DNA from: Gemmatimonadaceae bacterium | GTDB taxonomy: Bacteria > Gemmatimonadota > Gemmatimonadetes > Gemmatimonadales > Gemmatimonadaceae | Assembly: GCA_016720905.1 (NCBI GenBank) | Contig: JADKJT010000037.1 | Span: 1 to 64,000 of the forward strand | Direction of reading: 5' to 3' | DNA: 64,000 nt | Shown here: positions 30,681 to 39,206 of the stretch, one piece after another | Position numbering within the stretch: the first letter of the stretch is position 1 | How the letters are laid out: each line of letters opens with the position of its first letter | The notes under the pieces: generated by a model | Databases searched by the model: none | What the model was told of the DNA's origin: nothing | Seen by the model: only the letters and a program-made list of their open reading frames with translations | Position numbers and translations under genes: made by a program

Positions 30681-31982
30681 ATGACAGATCCAACGACTCC
30701 TTCTGACGTCGCTTCGGCGGTGTCGCTCTCGCGTCGCGAGTTACTGACGGGCGCCGCCGGTGTCATTGGCGGCGCGGTGCTGGCGGGTCTTCCGATGTCC
30801 GTTGACGGACAGGGCGCGAAGCCGACGGCTCCTGTTGTGCCGCCGCCCGCGCGACCCGTGGTGCCGCTCGATGCCACCAAGCTGCAAGGTGCACCGACGG
30901 CGCCGCTTGGCATGCGTTCGGATTTTGAATCGCCCACCCGCGCACCGTACGGGGAAACGACGGGGAGTTCGCTCACCCCGTTGCAGGATCTCACGGGCAA
31001 CATCACGCCGTCCGATCTGCACTTTGAACGACATCATGCGGGCATCCCCGCGCTTGATCCCGAACGCCATACGCTGACGATTCACGGGCTGGTCGATCGG
31101 CCACTCACGTTCTCGCTGAACGACATCAAGCGGTTCCCGCAGGTGACCCGGACGTATTTCGTTGAATGTTCGGGGAATGGTCGCAACTCGTATCGCGATC
31201 CCAAGCCCGACATGACGCCGCAGAAGGTGTCGGGGATGGTGAGCACTTCGGAATGGACGGGTGTGCCACTCGCGACGCTGTTGCGCGAAGCGGGGGTGAA
31301 GCCGGAAGCGACGTGGTTCCTTGCCGAAGGTGGCGACGCCTGCCTGCTCACGCGCTCCGTGCCGATCGCCAAGGCGTGGGATGACGCCATGATCGTGTGG
31401 GCGCAGAACGGTGAGTCGCTGCGTCCGGCACAGGGGTATCCGTTGCGCCTGTTGCTGCCGGGATGGGAGGGCAACATCAACGTGAAGTGGATTCGACGCA
31501 TCGAACTGGGTACGCAGCCCTGGATGACCCGATGGGAAACGTCCAAGTACACGGACCCACTGCCCAACGGCACGGCGCGCATCTTCACCTTTGAGATCGA
31601 CGCCAAGTCGATCATCACGTCACCGGCCGCGCCGAACACGCTGGCGTCGCAGGGGTGGCATTCAGTGAACGGCCTCGCCTGGAGCGGACGTGGTCGCATT
31701 GCACGGGTGGAAGTCAGCACCGATGGCGGTGGCACGTGGCACGATGCCGAGTTCCTGAATGCGCCGCAGCCCAAGTCGACGGTACGTTTCCAGTACATGT
31801 GGGAGTGGAAGGGTGGCGAATCGGTGTTGCTCAGTCGCGCCACCGACGAGGCGGGGTTCGTTCAGCCGACCCGCACGGCGCTCATTGCCGAACGCGGGCT
31901 CGGTACCGACTACCACTACAACCAGATTGTGGGTTGGAAGGTTGACGGCGCCGGTCACGTGACCTTTCACGGAGCGACCTGA
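30681..31982 (+). CDS. soxC: Sulfite dehydrogenase molybdopterin subunit SoxC
   Basis: The 433-residue protein has a Tat signal (S-R-R-E-L-L-T-G near 17-24). The sulfite-oxidase fold follows, with the molybdenum-ligating Cys163 in V-E-C-S-G-N-G-R-N. H-H-A-G-I-P and W-T-G-V-P-L belong to the cofactor pocket. A C-terminal dimerisation domain is also present (W-S-G-R-G-R-I-A-R-V-E-V-S-T-D-G-G). SoxC works with SoxD as a sulfane dehydrogenase in periplasmic thiosulfate oxidation. Its product gene order (TsdA-like, SoxC, SoxD-like) is continuous with 9-bp and 2-bp gaps. Confidence 0.93.
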   Translation: MTDPTTPSDVASAVSLSRRELLTGAAGVIGGAVLAGLPMSVDGQGAKPTAPVVPPPARPVVPLDATKLQGAPTAPLGMRSDFESPTRAPYGETTGSSLTPLQDLTGNITPSDLHFERHHAGIPALDPERHTLTIHGLVDRPLTFSLNDIKRFPQVTRTYFVECSGNGRNSYRDPKPDMTPQKVSGMVSTSEWTGVPLATLLREAGVKPEATWFLAEGGDACLLTRSVPIAKAWDDAMIVWAQNGESLRPAQGYPLRLLLPGWEGNINVKWIRRIELGTQPWMTRWETSKYTDPLPNGTARIFTFEIDAKSIITSPAAPNTLASQGWHSVNGLAWSGRGRIARVEVSTDGGGTWHDAEFLNAPQPKSTVRFQYMWEWKGGESVLLSRATDEAGFVQPTRTALIAERGLGTDYHYNQIVGWKVDGAGHVTFHGAT

Positions 31983-31984
31983 TC

Positions 31985-32638
31985 ATGCGACGTGAAATGC
32001 TGTGCCTGACGGTGCTGACCCTTTGTTTGTCAGCCTGCAACAAGACCGATGGCGGGTCGGGCTTCGGTACCTCGGCCACATCGGGTGCGTCATTTGCCGA
32101 CTACGATGCGGGCGCGGTGCCCGGCGGTCCGGGTGCGAAGAAGGCGTATGCGCTTGGGCATGCGGTGGTCGACTCGCAGTTGGCGACGATGAACCTTGAC
32201 GTCGGCTCGGACGGCACGGAGCTGCCGATAGGGAGCGGCACGGTGGCACAGGGCGCGGCGCTGTATGCCACACAATGCGCGCAGTGCCACGGCAAGAAGG
32301 GAGAAGGGATGGTGCCAGCCTATCCGCAACTCATCGGCCGCGATCCGAAAGCCGAGAAATTCCCGTTTGCCAACGATCCCAAGTTGCCGCACACCATTGG
32401 CAATTACTGGCCGTACGCGACCACGTTGTTCGACTACATCAGGCGGGCGATGCCGCACGTTGCCCCAGGCTCGCTGACGGATGATCAGGTGTACGCGCTC
32501 TCGGCGTACCTGTTGGCCGAAAACGATGTCATTGCCGACACCGCCACGCTCGACGCGGCATCGCTGCGTCAGGTCCGCATGCCGTATCGCGATCGATTCG
32601 TTCCGGACGACCGGAAGCCGGGTTCCCGCGCGAAGTAG
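31985..32638 (+). CDS. soxD: SoxD-like cytochrome c
   Basis: The 217-residue lipoprotein (L-S-A-C, Cys about 18) has one haem motif, C-A-Q-C-H (98-102), in a class I cytochrome domain ending A-L-S-A-Y-L-L-A-E-N-D. Its C-terminal stretch R-M-P-Y-R-D-R-F-V-P-D resembles SoxD. SoxD from model organisms has two haems; this has one, so it matches the shorter SoxD-like partner found with SoxC in many bacteria. It would carry electrons from SoxC. Confidence 0.82.
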   Translation: MRREMLCLTVLTLCLSACNKTDGGSGFGTSATSGASFADYDAGAVPGGPGAKKAYALGHAVVDSQLATMNLDVGSDGTELPIGSGTVAQGAALYATQCAQCHGKKGEGMVPAYPQLIGRDPKAEKFPFANDPKLPHTIGNYWPYATTLFDYIRRAMPHVAPGSLTDDQVYALSAYLLAENDVIADTATLDAASLRQVRMPYRDRFVPDDRKPGSRAK

Positions 32639-32665
32639 TGTTTCCCCCACCGTAAGGAGCGTCAC

Positions 32666-33220
32666 ATGTCCCATGCTGCCAGTGTTTCCGCAGCCGCCAG
32701 TACACCGGCGGTTCGCACCGAAAAGCTTCCACCGTGGTTGTTCTACGGTATTCTGTTCGGCCTGCTTGGCGCGGCGTCGATTGTGCTGTGGGGGCCGATT
32801 GGTGTGTCGGGCACCTACCCGCGCTTCATCGGCGCGCTCATGCGCGTATTTGATCCGTCGTACGCCGAGGCGAATCCGTATCTGGTGAAGATGGGTTCGC
32901 TGCTCAAACCGGAATCGTTTCTCGTGGTGGGTTTGCTGATTGGCGGATTCATCGGTGCGCGAGCGAACCGGGAGAAGGCTCCGGCGTGCGAGATGATTCA
33001 TCCCAGCGAGACGACGACCGCGAAGCGCTATCGCGACGCGTTCATCGGCGGGTTCCTGATCGTGTTTGGCGCGCGCATTGCGGGCGGCTGCACCAGCGGC
33101 CACATCATCTCCGGGATCACCCAACTCTCGGTGAGCGGGTTCATCTTCGCCATTGGCACCTTCGCCACTGGCATCATGTCGGCAAAGATGTTGCACGGCC
33201 GTCGCACGGCAGGAGTCTGA
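32666..33220 (+). CDS. YeeE/YedE-type thiosulfate transporter, first half
   Basis: The 184-residue membrane protein has four or five helices and the motif G-G-C-T-S-G-H (Cys142), the conserved cysteine of YeeE/YedE (TsuA) proteins that move thiosulfate across the cytoplasmic membrane. Full-length YeeE has about 350 residues with two such halves; here the two halves are separate genes. GAGCG lies near the start. It follows soxD by 27 bp in the same operon. Confidence 0.88.
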   Translation: MSHAASVSAAASTPAVRTEKLPPWLFYGILFGLLGAASIVLWGPIGVSGTYPRFIGALMRVFDPSYAEANPYLVKMGSLLKPESFLVVGLLIGGFIGARANREKAPACEMIHPSETTTAKRYRDAFIGGFLIVFGARIAGGCTSGHIISGITQLSVSGFIFAIGTFATGIMSAKMLHGRRTAGV

Positions 33221-33222
33221 CC

Positions 33223-33768
33223 ATGACCGCCGCTTCCATTTACGCGTTGCTCGTGGGCGTCGGGATGGGCTTCTTCATCCAGCGGGTTCGTGCGTCGAGC
33301 CCGGCGATGATTGCCAGCAACCTGCGTCTCGAAAATCTGTCGGTCATCAAGTTCATGGCGCTCACCATGGCGGTGGGCATGATCGTCGTGTACGGACTGT
33401 CGATGGTGATGCCCGAGCAGATGCACTTTGACATCAAGCCGACGTACGTGGTGGGTGTGTTGCTGGGCGGACTGGTGTTCGGCGTCGGCTTCGGCGTTGG
33501 CGGGTACTGCCCCGGCACGTGCGTGGTGGGCATTGGTGAAGGCCGCAAGGACGCCATCGTGGCGATTCTTGGCGGCGTGGTCGGTGCACTGGTGTTCACG
33601 CTGGTGTACACCGCGCTCATTGCGCCCATCGTCAAGATGGTGGATCTGGGCAAGATCACGCTGCCGGGTGTGCTGCACCTGCCGCCGTTCGTGGTGGCCG
33701 TGGTGGTGGGCGCGATCTTCATGGCCGTGATTCGGATGCTACCGACAACGGTGAAACCGGCGCGGTAG
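33223..33768 (+). CDS. YeeE/YedE-type thiosulfate transporter, second half
   Basis: The 181-residue membrane protein carries G-G-Y-C-P-G-T-C (Cys96 and Cys100), the second cysteine motif of YeeE/YedE transporters. It has four or five helices. The ATG is two bases after the first half's stop, so the two subunits are made together and probably assemble into a two-chain channel. It is the last gene before a very strong terminator. Confidence 0.88.
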   Translation: MTAASIYALLVGVGMGFFIQRVRASSPAMIASNLRLENLSVIKFMALTMAVGMIVVYGLSMVMPEQMHFDIKPTYVVGVLLGGLVFGVGFGVGGYCPGTCVVGIGEGRKDAIVAILGGVVGALVFTLVYTALIAPIVKMVDLGKITLPGVLHLPPFVVAVVVGAIFMAVIRMLPTTVKPAR

Positions 33769-33817
33769 CTGCATGGCTTTGAGGGTTGAGTGGTGAGGGA
33801 CAGAGGGAGGAGCAACT

Positions 33818-33898
33818 GAAGCGTTGAGCGGTGAGGGGCGAGCGGTCAGGGCAGAGTAACTCTGCCGTCACCGCTCGCCCCTCACCGCTCAACGCTTC
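33818..33898. terminator. Very long bidirectional hairpin terminator
   Basis: Perfect 29-bp inverted arms (33818-33846 and 33870-33898) enclose a second short hairpin (GGCAGAG/CTCTGCC). The sequence contains several copies of the motif GTTGAGCGGTGAGG. It lies between convergent genes (YeeE half and FadL). Confidence 0.85.
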
Positions 33899-33939
33899 GG
33901 TTGCTCACTCCTCGGGCCCTTTACACCTCAACGCCTTCG

Positions 33940-35262
33940 CTACTTCCTCACCGGCCGGAAGGTGAACCCCACCAGCACCGACTTCTCCGACATGGTGTTG
34001 GTGACCGATGTATTGGGTATCGCCGCGGGGCGGTACATCGCGCCCTTGATGGAATTCTCCAATGCGGTGTACGCAGCCAGGTTGAGTTCCACGCCCTCGC
34101 GAATCTGGAAACCAATGCCACCGGTGATATGGTGTTGCACCACGGCCGGCGCGGGAATGTTGAACATCGACTGTTCGTCGGGGATGGGATTGCCCGAGTA
34201 GTTGTAACCGCCGCGTAGCGTCACGCGATCATTGGCCTTGAACTGGATGCCGGCGGCCACCACGACGATGTTCTCCCAGCCGAAGCCCTTCACCGAGCCG
34301 TCAGCGTTGTATCCCTTCTCCTGGAAGCCCTTGGTGCTGGCATAGGTCATGTACTTCGCGTCGAGACCGTAGTGCACCCGATCGGTGGGCGAGAAGGCCA
34401 GGCCGGCGGCGTAGATGGCCGGCGCGTCCATGCGGAACTTGATGGTGCGCGCGGTGCCGAAGTCCGGAAGATTCGGATTGGCGTGCGTGGACACGTATTC
34501 AAAGTCCTGGAACATCTGTGTTGAGGTGTACGCGAGCCCGACGGTGAACTTCGGTGTCACGTCGTACTGAAGACCAGCCTGCACCCCAAAACCGAAGGCT
34601 CCGTCTGCCGCGGCGGCCGATGGATAGAACGCGCGGTCATCCTGGGTGCCCGGGGCCCGATCGATGCCGGGATCAAAGTCCGGCGACGCGATTGGCATGG
34701 GATCGACAGCGAGCGACGCCCAATCGATGTTGGCGGCGATACCGAAGCGCAGCTTGTCACCGGCCTTCCAGGCAATGGCGGGCGAGATCTTCATCAGGCC
34801 GAAATTGGAGTACACCTGCCCGAAGCCGTTGGGACGCGGTGCGAGCATCGGATTGGTGGGATCGGATTTGTAGTTGACGCCAAAACCACCGATGCCAAGT
34901 CCGGAGAGACCAATCACCACCTTGTCATTGAGTTCGGTGCTGAAGCCAAACGCCGGAATGGGCGTGAATTCACTGACGCTGGTGGTCGTGCCCGTGAAGG
35001 TGCCGTAGGACGACGTCACCGAACGATCGGGTTTGAGCATCTCGAATCCCATCTCGAGATTGGTGCCGGCAAACGTCGCAAGTCCGGCGGGATTGCTGTA
35101 GAAGGTGCCGAGCAGGCTGGCGTTGGACGCCACGCCGATGCCGCCAACAGCCGAGTTCACGGCGCCGACGCCATGCAGGAAGTGTCCATCCGTCGCGCGG
35201 GCCGCTGCGGGCGCGAGGAGAACGACGGTGGCCGCGAGGGCCGAATACCACGACGAGCGCAT
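33940..35262 (-). CDS. FadL/OmpP1/TodX-family outer-membrane channel
   Basis: The 440-residue protein has a signal peptide (A-A-R-A-T) and the FadL N-terminus G-V-G-A-V-N-S-A-V-G-G-I-G-V-A. Next comes Y-S-N-P-A-G-L-A (the N-P-A motif) and repeated amphipathic strands ending F-T-F-R-P-V-R-K. Such barrels import hydrophobic compounds such as fatty acids or aromatics. It is followed on the minus strand only by the terminator. Confidence 0.9.
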   Translation of the reverse strand: MRSSWYSALAATVVLLAPAAARATDGHFLHGVGAVNSAVGGIGVASNASLLGTFYSNPAGLATFAGTNLEMGFEMLKPDRSVTSSYGTFTGTTTSVSEFTPIPAFGFSTELNDKVVIGLSGLGIGGFGVNYKSDPTNPMLAPRPNGFGQVYSNFGLMKISPAIAWKAGDKLRFGIAANIDWASLAVDPMPIASPDFDPGIDRAPGTQDDRAFYPSAAAADGAFGFGVQAGLQYDVTPKFTVGLAYTSTQMFQDFEYVSTHANPNLPDFGTARTIKFRMDAPAIYAAGLAFSPTDRVHYGLDAKYMTYASTKGFQEKGYNADGSVKGFGWENIVVVAAGIQFKANDRVTLRGGYNYSGNPIPDEQSMFNIPAPAVVQHHITGGIGFQIREGVELNLAAYTALENSIKGAMYRPAAIPNTSVTNTMSEKSVLVGFTFRPVRK

Positions 35263-35322
35263 ATCGAATAGTCTCCGCGAGTGATTAGTGATTCGGGGTG
35301 ATGGTGTGCTGTTGGGAATGCC

Positions 35323-36342
35323 TCAGTGACCGAGTCCGGCGACGCGTCTTAGCGAGGCCGCGAGCGATGGTTGGAGTACCGGGTCGGGTGGAAAAGCGAC
35401 ATCGAAGCTCGCCGATGTCGGCGCGCCGGCGGCGCGCAGCCAGAACGCGCGGTAGGCTGCCGCCCGGGTCGGCAGCAATTGATCGAGCAGATCGCCGCCG
35501 CACCGCACGGCGGCCAGACTGGCGCGGCGTGCACTGCGCGGATCGGCCGCATTGAAGCCGCGCGCGTGTTCGGCGGCGCGTGTGACGGCGGGGAAGCAGA
35601 GCTCGCGCACGAAGGCCAGCAGTGGCGCTTCCGCATCGGGATCGCCGGCGCCCGTGCCCACGGCAATGATGTTGTCCGCGCGGTCGGACGTGCCGGCAAA
35701 CATGCGTCCTTCCGCGCCGATGGCGGGGCTGACAATCAGTCGTCCGCCATCGAGTCGCTCGGCCTGCAACCACGGTTGCAGTGCGGGCGTGAACACGGAA
35801 TCGAGGCGCTGCTGCCACGCGGCCAGTTGCGCCGGCGACGGTGGCACGGCGCGCGCGTGCTCGAGCGCGGAGGCCAGTTCGGGGAAACGGTCTCGGCGCG
35901 CATCGGGAGAAAGCGCGTTGGTCAGCGCAGCGGTAACCAGCTCGGCGCGCGGTGCCGACGCGATGGCGGGCGTTCGGGAGGCGGCACGCAGGGCCGCCAC
36001 CAGTGCCGCCCGATCGGCGGTTGGATAGTAGAGCGGAACGAAGTGCAGGATCTCAAAGTCGCGCGACTGGGCGAGGGCGCGCGCAAGTGGGGCTACGCTG
36101 GCATCGTCGCGCGGCACGACGAAGGCGAATGCGCCAGCGCCCGGCAATCGCAATCTGGCCAGCAGGTCGAACCACGCGAGACTGGCGTCGGGTGACGACA
36201 CCGTCCAGCGGGCAGCTGATGAGGCGTTTGCCGCGTCACGATGTGGTGCTGACGACGATTGCGCCTTCACGGCGCCCGCGATGACCGCCGAGGCAAAGCC
36301 CGCCAGCACCATGGGCCATCGGAACCGACATTGTATTGCCAT
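35323..36342 (-). CDS. Secreted protein of unknown function
   Basis: The 339-residue protein has a signal peptide (V-L-A-G-F-A-S-A-V-I-A-G-A-V-K-A-Q) and a helical, Ala/Arg-rich body with two cysteines (L-C-F-P and V-R-C-G-G). I see no known domain. The ATG at 36342 abuts a 20-bp palindrome; an upstream in-frame ATG at 36354 is an alternative. It lies 60 bp upstream of FadL on the same strand, so they may share a transcript and a transport role. Confidence 0.6.
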   Translation of the reverse strand: MAIQCRFRWPMVLAGFASAVIAGAVKAQSSSAPHRDAANASSAARWTVSSPDASLAWFDLLARLRLPGAGAFAFVVPRDDASVAPLARALAQSRDFEILHFVPLYYPTADRAALVAALRAASRTPAIASAPRAELVTAALTNALSPDARRDRFPELASALEHARAVPPSPAQLAAWQQRLDSVFTPALQPWLQAERLDGGRLIVSPAIGAEGRMFAGTSDRADNIIAVGTGAGDPDAEAPLLAFVRELCFPAVTRAAEHARGFNAADPRSARRASLAAVRCGGDLLDQLLPTRAAAYRAFWLRAAGAPTSASFDVAFPPDPVLQPSLAASLRRVAGLGH

Positions 36343-36360
36343 ATGCCTGATCATGCATAT
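36341..36360. promoter_or_regulatory. Near-perfect 20-bp palindrome in a divergent promoter
   Basis: ATATGC and GCATAT (36341-36346, 36355-36360) are inverted around TGATCA. Only one symmetric pair of bases mismatches. It overlaps the start of the minus-strand gene and lies upstream of the flavin operon, so it is well placed to be a transcription-factor site for both. Confidence 0.5.
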
Positions 36361-36436
36361 AACAATCGCCGGGTGCCATCAGCGATTCCCCGACCCGTTG
36401 CCGGGGGAAGAGGGTCGACGAGACCCATTCGGGAGA

Positions 36437-37474
36437 ATGCAGGTCAGCATTGCACCACTGATTGCCGGGTCCAGCGACCAGACCATGGAGCCCGTAGTAT
36501 GTTCACGAGCCTTGGCCACTGCGGCCGGTGCCTCATGTCCCGTTCCCTTGTCCCACGACTCTCGCGTGACTTCCAGCCACAGACCGGGCGCATCAACCAG
36601 GTCCACAGACGGATCGCCCAGCGTGTCAGGCTCCGCCGCGACGAGCCCGTCCGCAGGCCGGTCAGCGCGTCGCGGCAGCAGCAATTTGATTGCTCTGGGT
36701 TCTGCGGCGGTGCTGGCGGTGTACGCGGCGGGTTACGCGCGCACCAAGCCAGCCGCCGACCGGATGGCCGCAGCGAGTACTGAGCGCCGGCCAGCGGCAG
36801 GGGGCGCTGAAGCGCCGCGTGTTGGCGCGCCGAGCATCGAATCGGCTGCCGTTGGTGAGGTGAAGGCGGGAGCGACCGCGGTTGTGCCACCGGTGGCGGT
36901 ATCGGTGGAACCCGAGGCCACGCCGAAAGCCGCTCAGAAGTCGGTCACAAAGGTCGCTGCTACGCCAGCCGGCGAACCGCTGGCCACGTCGCACGAAGCG
37001 ACCGCATCGGAATCGGCCGTTGGCGCGTCCACCGACGCCCACACGCCAACGTCGGTGACGCCCTCGGTGTCATCTGCCGTGGTGTTGGCAGCCACACCGT
37101 CCGCGCCGGCGTCTTCGCCCGTCGTCGGCGCGACGCCGGCCACCACCGTCCCATCACCTGCTGCGGCTGCCACCACGGACGCATCGACAGCGGCTACCGC
37201 TCCGGCCAAGCCGGTGTGGCGCGACGGCATCTTCATGGGACGCGGCACGTCGCGACACGGCGACATCGAAGCGATGGTGGAGATCAAGGACGGACGCATT
37301 GTGGGCGCGGTGATTTCCCAGTGTTTGACGCGCTACTCCTGTTCGTGGATCAATCACCTGCTGCCACAGGTGGTAACGCGACAAAGCGCCGACGTGGACT
37401 ACGTGTCGGGTGCGACGCAAAGCGCCAACGCGTTGTACTACGCGGTGCTCCAGGCCCTCGCGCAGGCGAAGTGA
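36437..37474 (+). CDS. FMN-binding-domain protein with a membrane anchor and long Ala/Thr/Pro spacer
   Basis: The C-terminal 80 residues are an FMN_bind domain with the flavinylation motif S-G-A-T (about 324-327), whose Thr receives FMN through a phosphodiester bond from ApbE. Before it lies one membrane helix (S-N-L-I-A-L-G-S-A-A-V-L-A-V-Y-A-A-G-Y, about 88-106) and a roughly 150-residue low-complexity spacer. The domain would therefore stand away from the membrane on the outside. Start codon uncertain: ATG 36437 is used, GTG 36566 is equally possible. The stop overlaps apbE. Confidence 0.82.
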   Translation: MQVSIAPLIAGSSDQTMEPVVCSRALATAAGASCPVPLSHDSRVTSSHRPGASTRSTDGSPSVSGSAATSPSAGRSARRGSSNLIALGSAAVLAVYAAGYARTKPAADRMAAASTERRPAAGGAEAPRVGAPSIESAAVGEVKAGATAVVPPVAVSVEPEATPKAAQKSVTKVAATPAGEPLATSHEATASESAVGASTDAHTPTSVTPSVSSAVVLAATPSAPASSPVVGATPATTVPSPAAAATTDASTAATAPAKPVWRDGIFMGRGTSRHGDIEAMVEIKDGRIVGAVISQCLTRYSCSWINHLLPQVVTRQSADVDYVSGATQSANALYYAVLQALAQAK

Positions 37475-38373
37475 CGCGCGACGAGGCGTACGTGTGCGCC
37501 CATGCGTTGATGGGGACGACGGTTTCGGTGCAGGTGATCGGTCACGGGGCCAGCCAACGGGCACGACGCGATCGCCAGCGCGGCGTCGATCGGGCCATCG
37601 GATGGTTCACGCATGTCGAGTCGGTGTGCACGCGCTTTGACGCGCACAGTGAATTGCGTCGATTGTCGACGCGCATCGGTGAGGCGGTGCCGGTGAGCCC
37701 CCTGCTGTTCGAAGCGGTGCAGTTCGCGTTGGCGGTGGCGGACGCGAGCGACGGTGCCTTTGATCCCACGGTGGGGCATCGCATGGAAGCGCGCGGCTTT
37801 GATCAGGCGCATCGCACGGGTGCGCGGGTGGCCTCGGACATCAGCGTAGCGGAAGACGTGAGCTATCGCGATGTGGAGCTCGACGCCGAGGCGCGCACCA
37901 TCACGTTGCACCGACCGTTGGTGCTGGATCTCGGTGCGGTGGCGAAGGGGCTGGCCCTGGACATGGCGGCGCGCGAGTTGGCGCCGCTGGTCAATTTCGC
38001 GCTGGACGCGGGCGGCGATCTGTTTCTGGGCGGACACAATGCTGCGGGTGACGCGTGGGCGGTTGGTTTGCGGCATCCACACGACACGACGCAACTCCTG
38101 GACACGATTCATGTGACCGACACCGCCGTGTGCACCTCCGGCGACTACGAACGACCGGGACACATCCTGCACGCGGTGCATGGCGAATCGCCAGCGACGA
38201 TGGCCAGTGCCACGGTGGTGGCGCCGTCGGCCATGGTTGCCGACGCGCTGGCCACGGCCGCCTATGTGCTTGGACCGACCGACGGCATCGCCTTGCTGGA
38301 GCGCCACGATGTGAGCGGGTTGCTGGTGACGTCCACGATGGATCGCTACACGACGCGCGCGTGGATCCAATGA
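37471..38373 (+). CDS. apbE: FAD:protein FMN transferase ApbE
   Basis: The 300-residue enzyme attaches FMN to Thr residues of FMN_bind and Nqr/Rnf proteins. Family motifs are M-G-T-T-V-S-V near the start, S-E-L-R-R-L-S-T, S-D-G-A-F-D-P-T-V-G near 92, D-L-G-A-V-A-K-G near 155, L-D-A-G-G-D near 173, and T-A-V-C-T-S-G-D-Y-E-R near 215. No signal peptide is obvious, which is unusual for an extracytoplasmic ApbE. It overlaps both neighbours by four bases, which points to tight coupling with its substrates. Confidence 0.93.
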   Translation: MTRDEAYVCAHALMGTTVSVQVIGHGASQRARRDRQRGVDRAIGWFTHVESVCTRFDAHSELRRLSTRIGEAVPVSPLLFEAVQFALAVADASDGAFDPTVGHRMEARGFDQAHRTGARVASDISVAEDVSYRDVELDAEARTITLHRPLVLDLGAVAKGLALDMAARELAPLVNFALDAGGDLFLGGHNAAGDAWAVGLRHPHDTTQLLDTIHVTDTAVCTSGDYERPGHILHAVHGESPATMASATVVAPSAMVADALATAAYVLGPTDGIALLERHDVSGLLVTSTMDRYTTRAWIQ

Positions 38374-39206
38374 CGGAAGCGGCGATCGCGACTCCAATTC
38401 AACCCTGGCGCGGGCTCAAGCGGTTCTTCCGCACGCCGAAAGGATTGCTGATTCTGGTACTGGCGGTGCTCATCCCGCTGGCGGCGTACGGCAGCGGCGG
38501 CATGGTGGTTGCGCCCGGCGTGCTGGCGGCGGCATTGGCGGCCATGCTGGTGGACGCACCAATCCTGCGATGGCGCGAGAACGCCTGGGAGTTTCCCAGC
38601 GGGGCGCTGCTGACGGGGCTGCTGGTGGCGATGGTACTCAGCCCGCATGAGCCGTGGCACATCGCCGCCGTGACCGCGGCCGTGGGCGTACTCAGCAAGT
38701 ATGTCGTGCGGGGCCGTTCCGCCAACGTCTTCAATCCGGCGGCGTTGGCGCTGGTGGCCACCTTCTATGTGTTCGACACCGGCCAGAGCTGGTGGGGCGC
38801 GCTGCCCGAGTTGCCGATTGCGGCGATCGCGGCGTTGTTCGCGACGGGGCTCTACATCACCGTGCGCGTCAACAAGATGCCGGCGGTGCTGGCATTCCTG
38901 GGCGTGTACTACCTGCTGATCACGATCACGGCGTTCACGGGCGATCCGGCACACGTGGCCGAGTTGTATCGGGAGCCCGATTTGCATGCCGCGCTGTTCT
39001 TTGCGTTCTTCATGGTGACCGATCCGCCAACGTCACCGCCCAAGCCGCGCGACCAGATCACGTTTGGCGTGATCACGGCGGTGGTGAGCTACGCGGTGTT
39101 CGAACTCATTGGCGCGGCGTATTTCCTGCTGGCGGGTTTGCTGGTGGCGAACGCGTGGGAAGCGTGGCGGCGGTATCGGGTGCGCGCCGCGCGAACAGCG
39201 CAATAA
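38370..39206 (+). CDS. RnfD/NqrB-like membrane protein
   Basis: The 278-residue protein has eight or so membrane helices. The G-R-S-A-N-V-F-N-P-A-A-L-A-L region (about 115-128) matches the RnfD/NqrB family. These subunits carry a covalent FMN and move electrons through the membrane in Rnf/Nqr complexes. The T-G-D-P-A-H-V and T-D-P-P-T-S-P-P segments are also typical, but I do not see a clear S/T-G-A-T flavin site. No other Rnf subunits are in this window, so it likely forms a small complex with the FMN_bind protein. Confidence 0.82.
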   Translation: MTEAAIATPIQPWRGLKRFFRTPKGLLILVLAVLIPLAAYGSGGMVVAPGVLAAALAAMLVDAPILRWRENAWEFPSGALLTGLLVAMVLSPHEPWHIAAVTAAVGVLSKYVVRGRSANVFNPAALALVATFYVFDTGQSWWGALPELPIAAIAALFATGLYITVRVNKMPAVLAFLGVYYLLITITAFTGDPAHVAELYREPDLHAALFFAFFMVTDPPTSPPKPRDQITFGVITAVVSYAVFELIGAAYFLLAGLLVANAWEAWRRYRVRAARTAQ

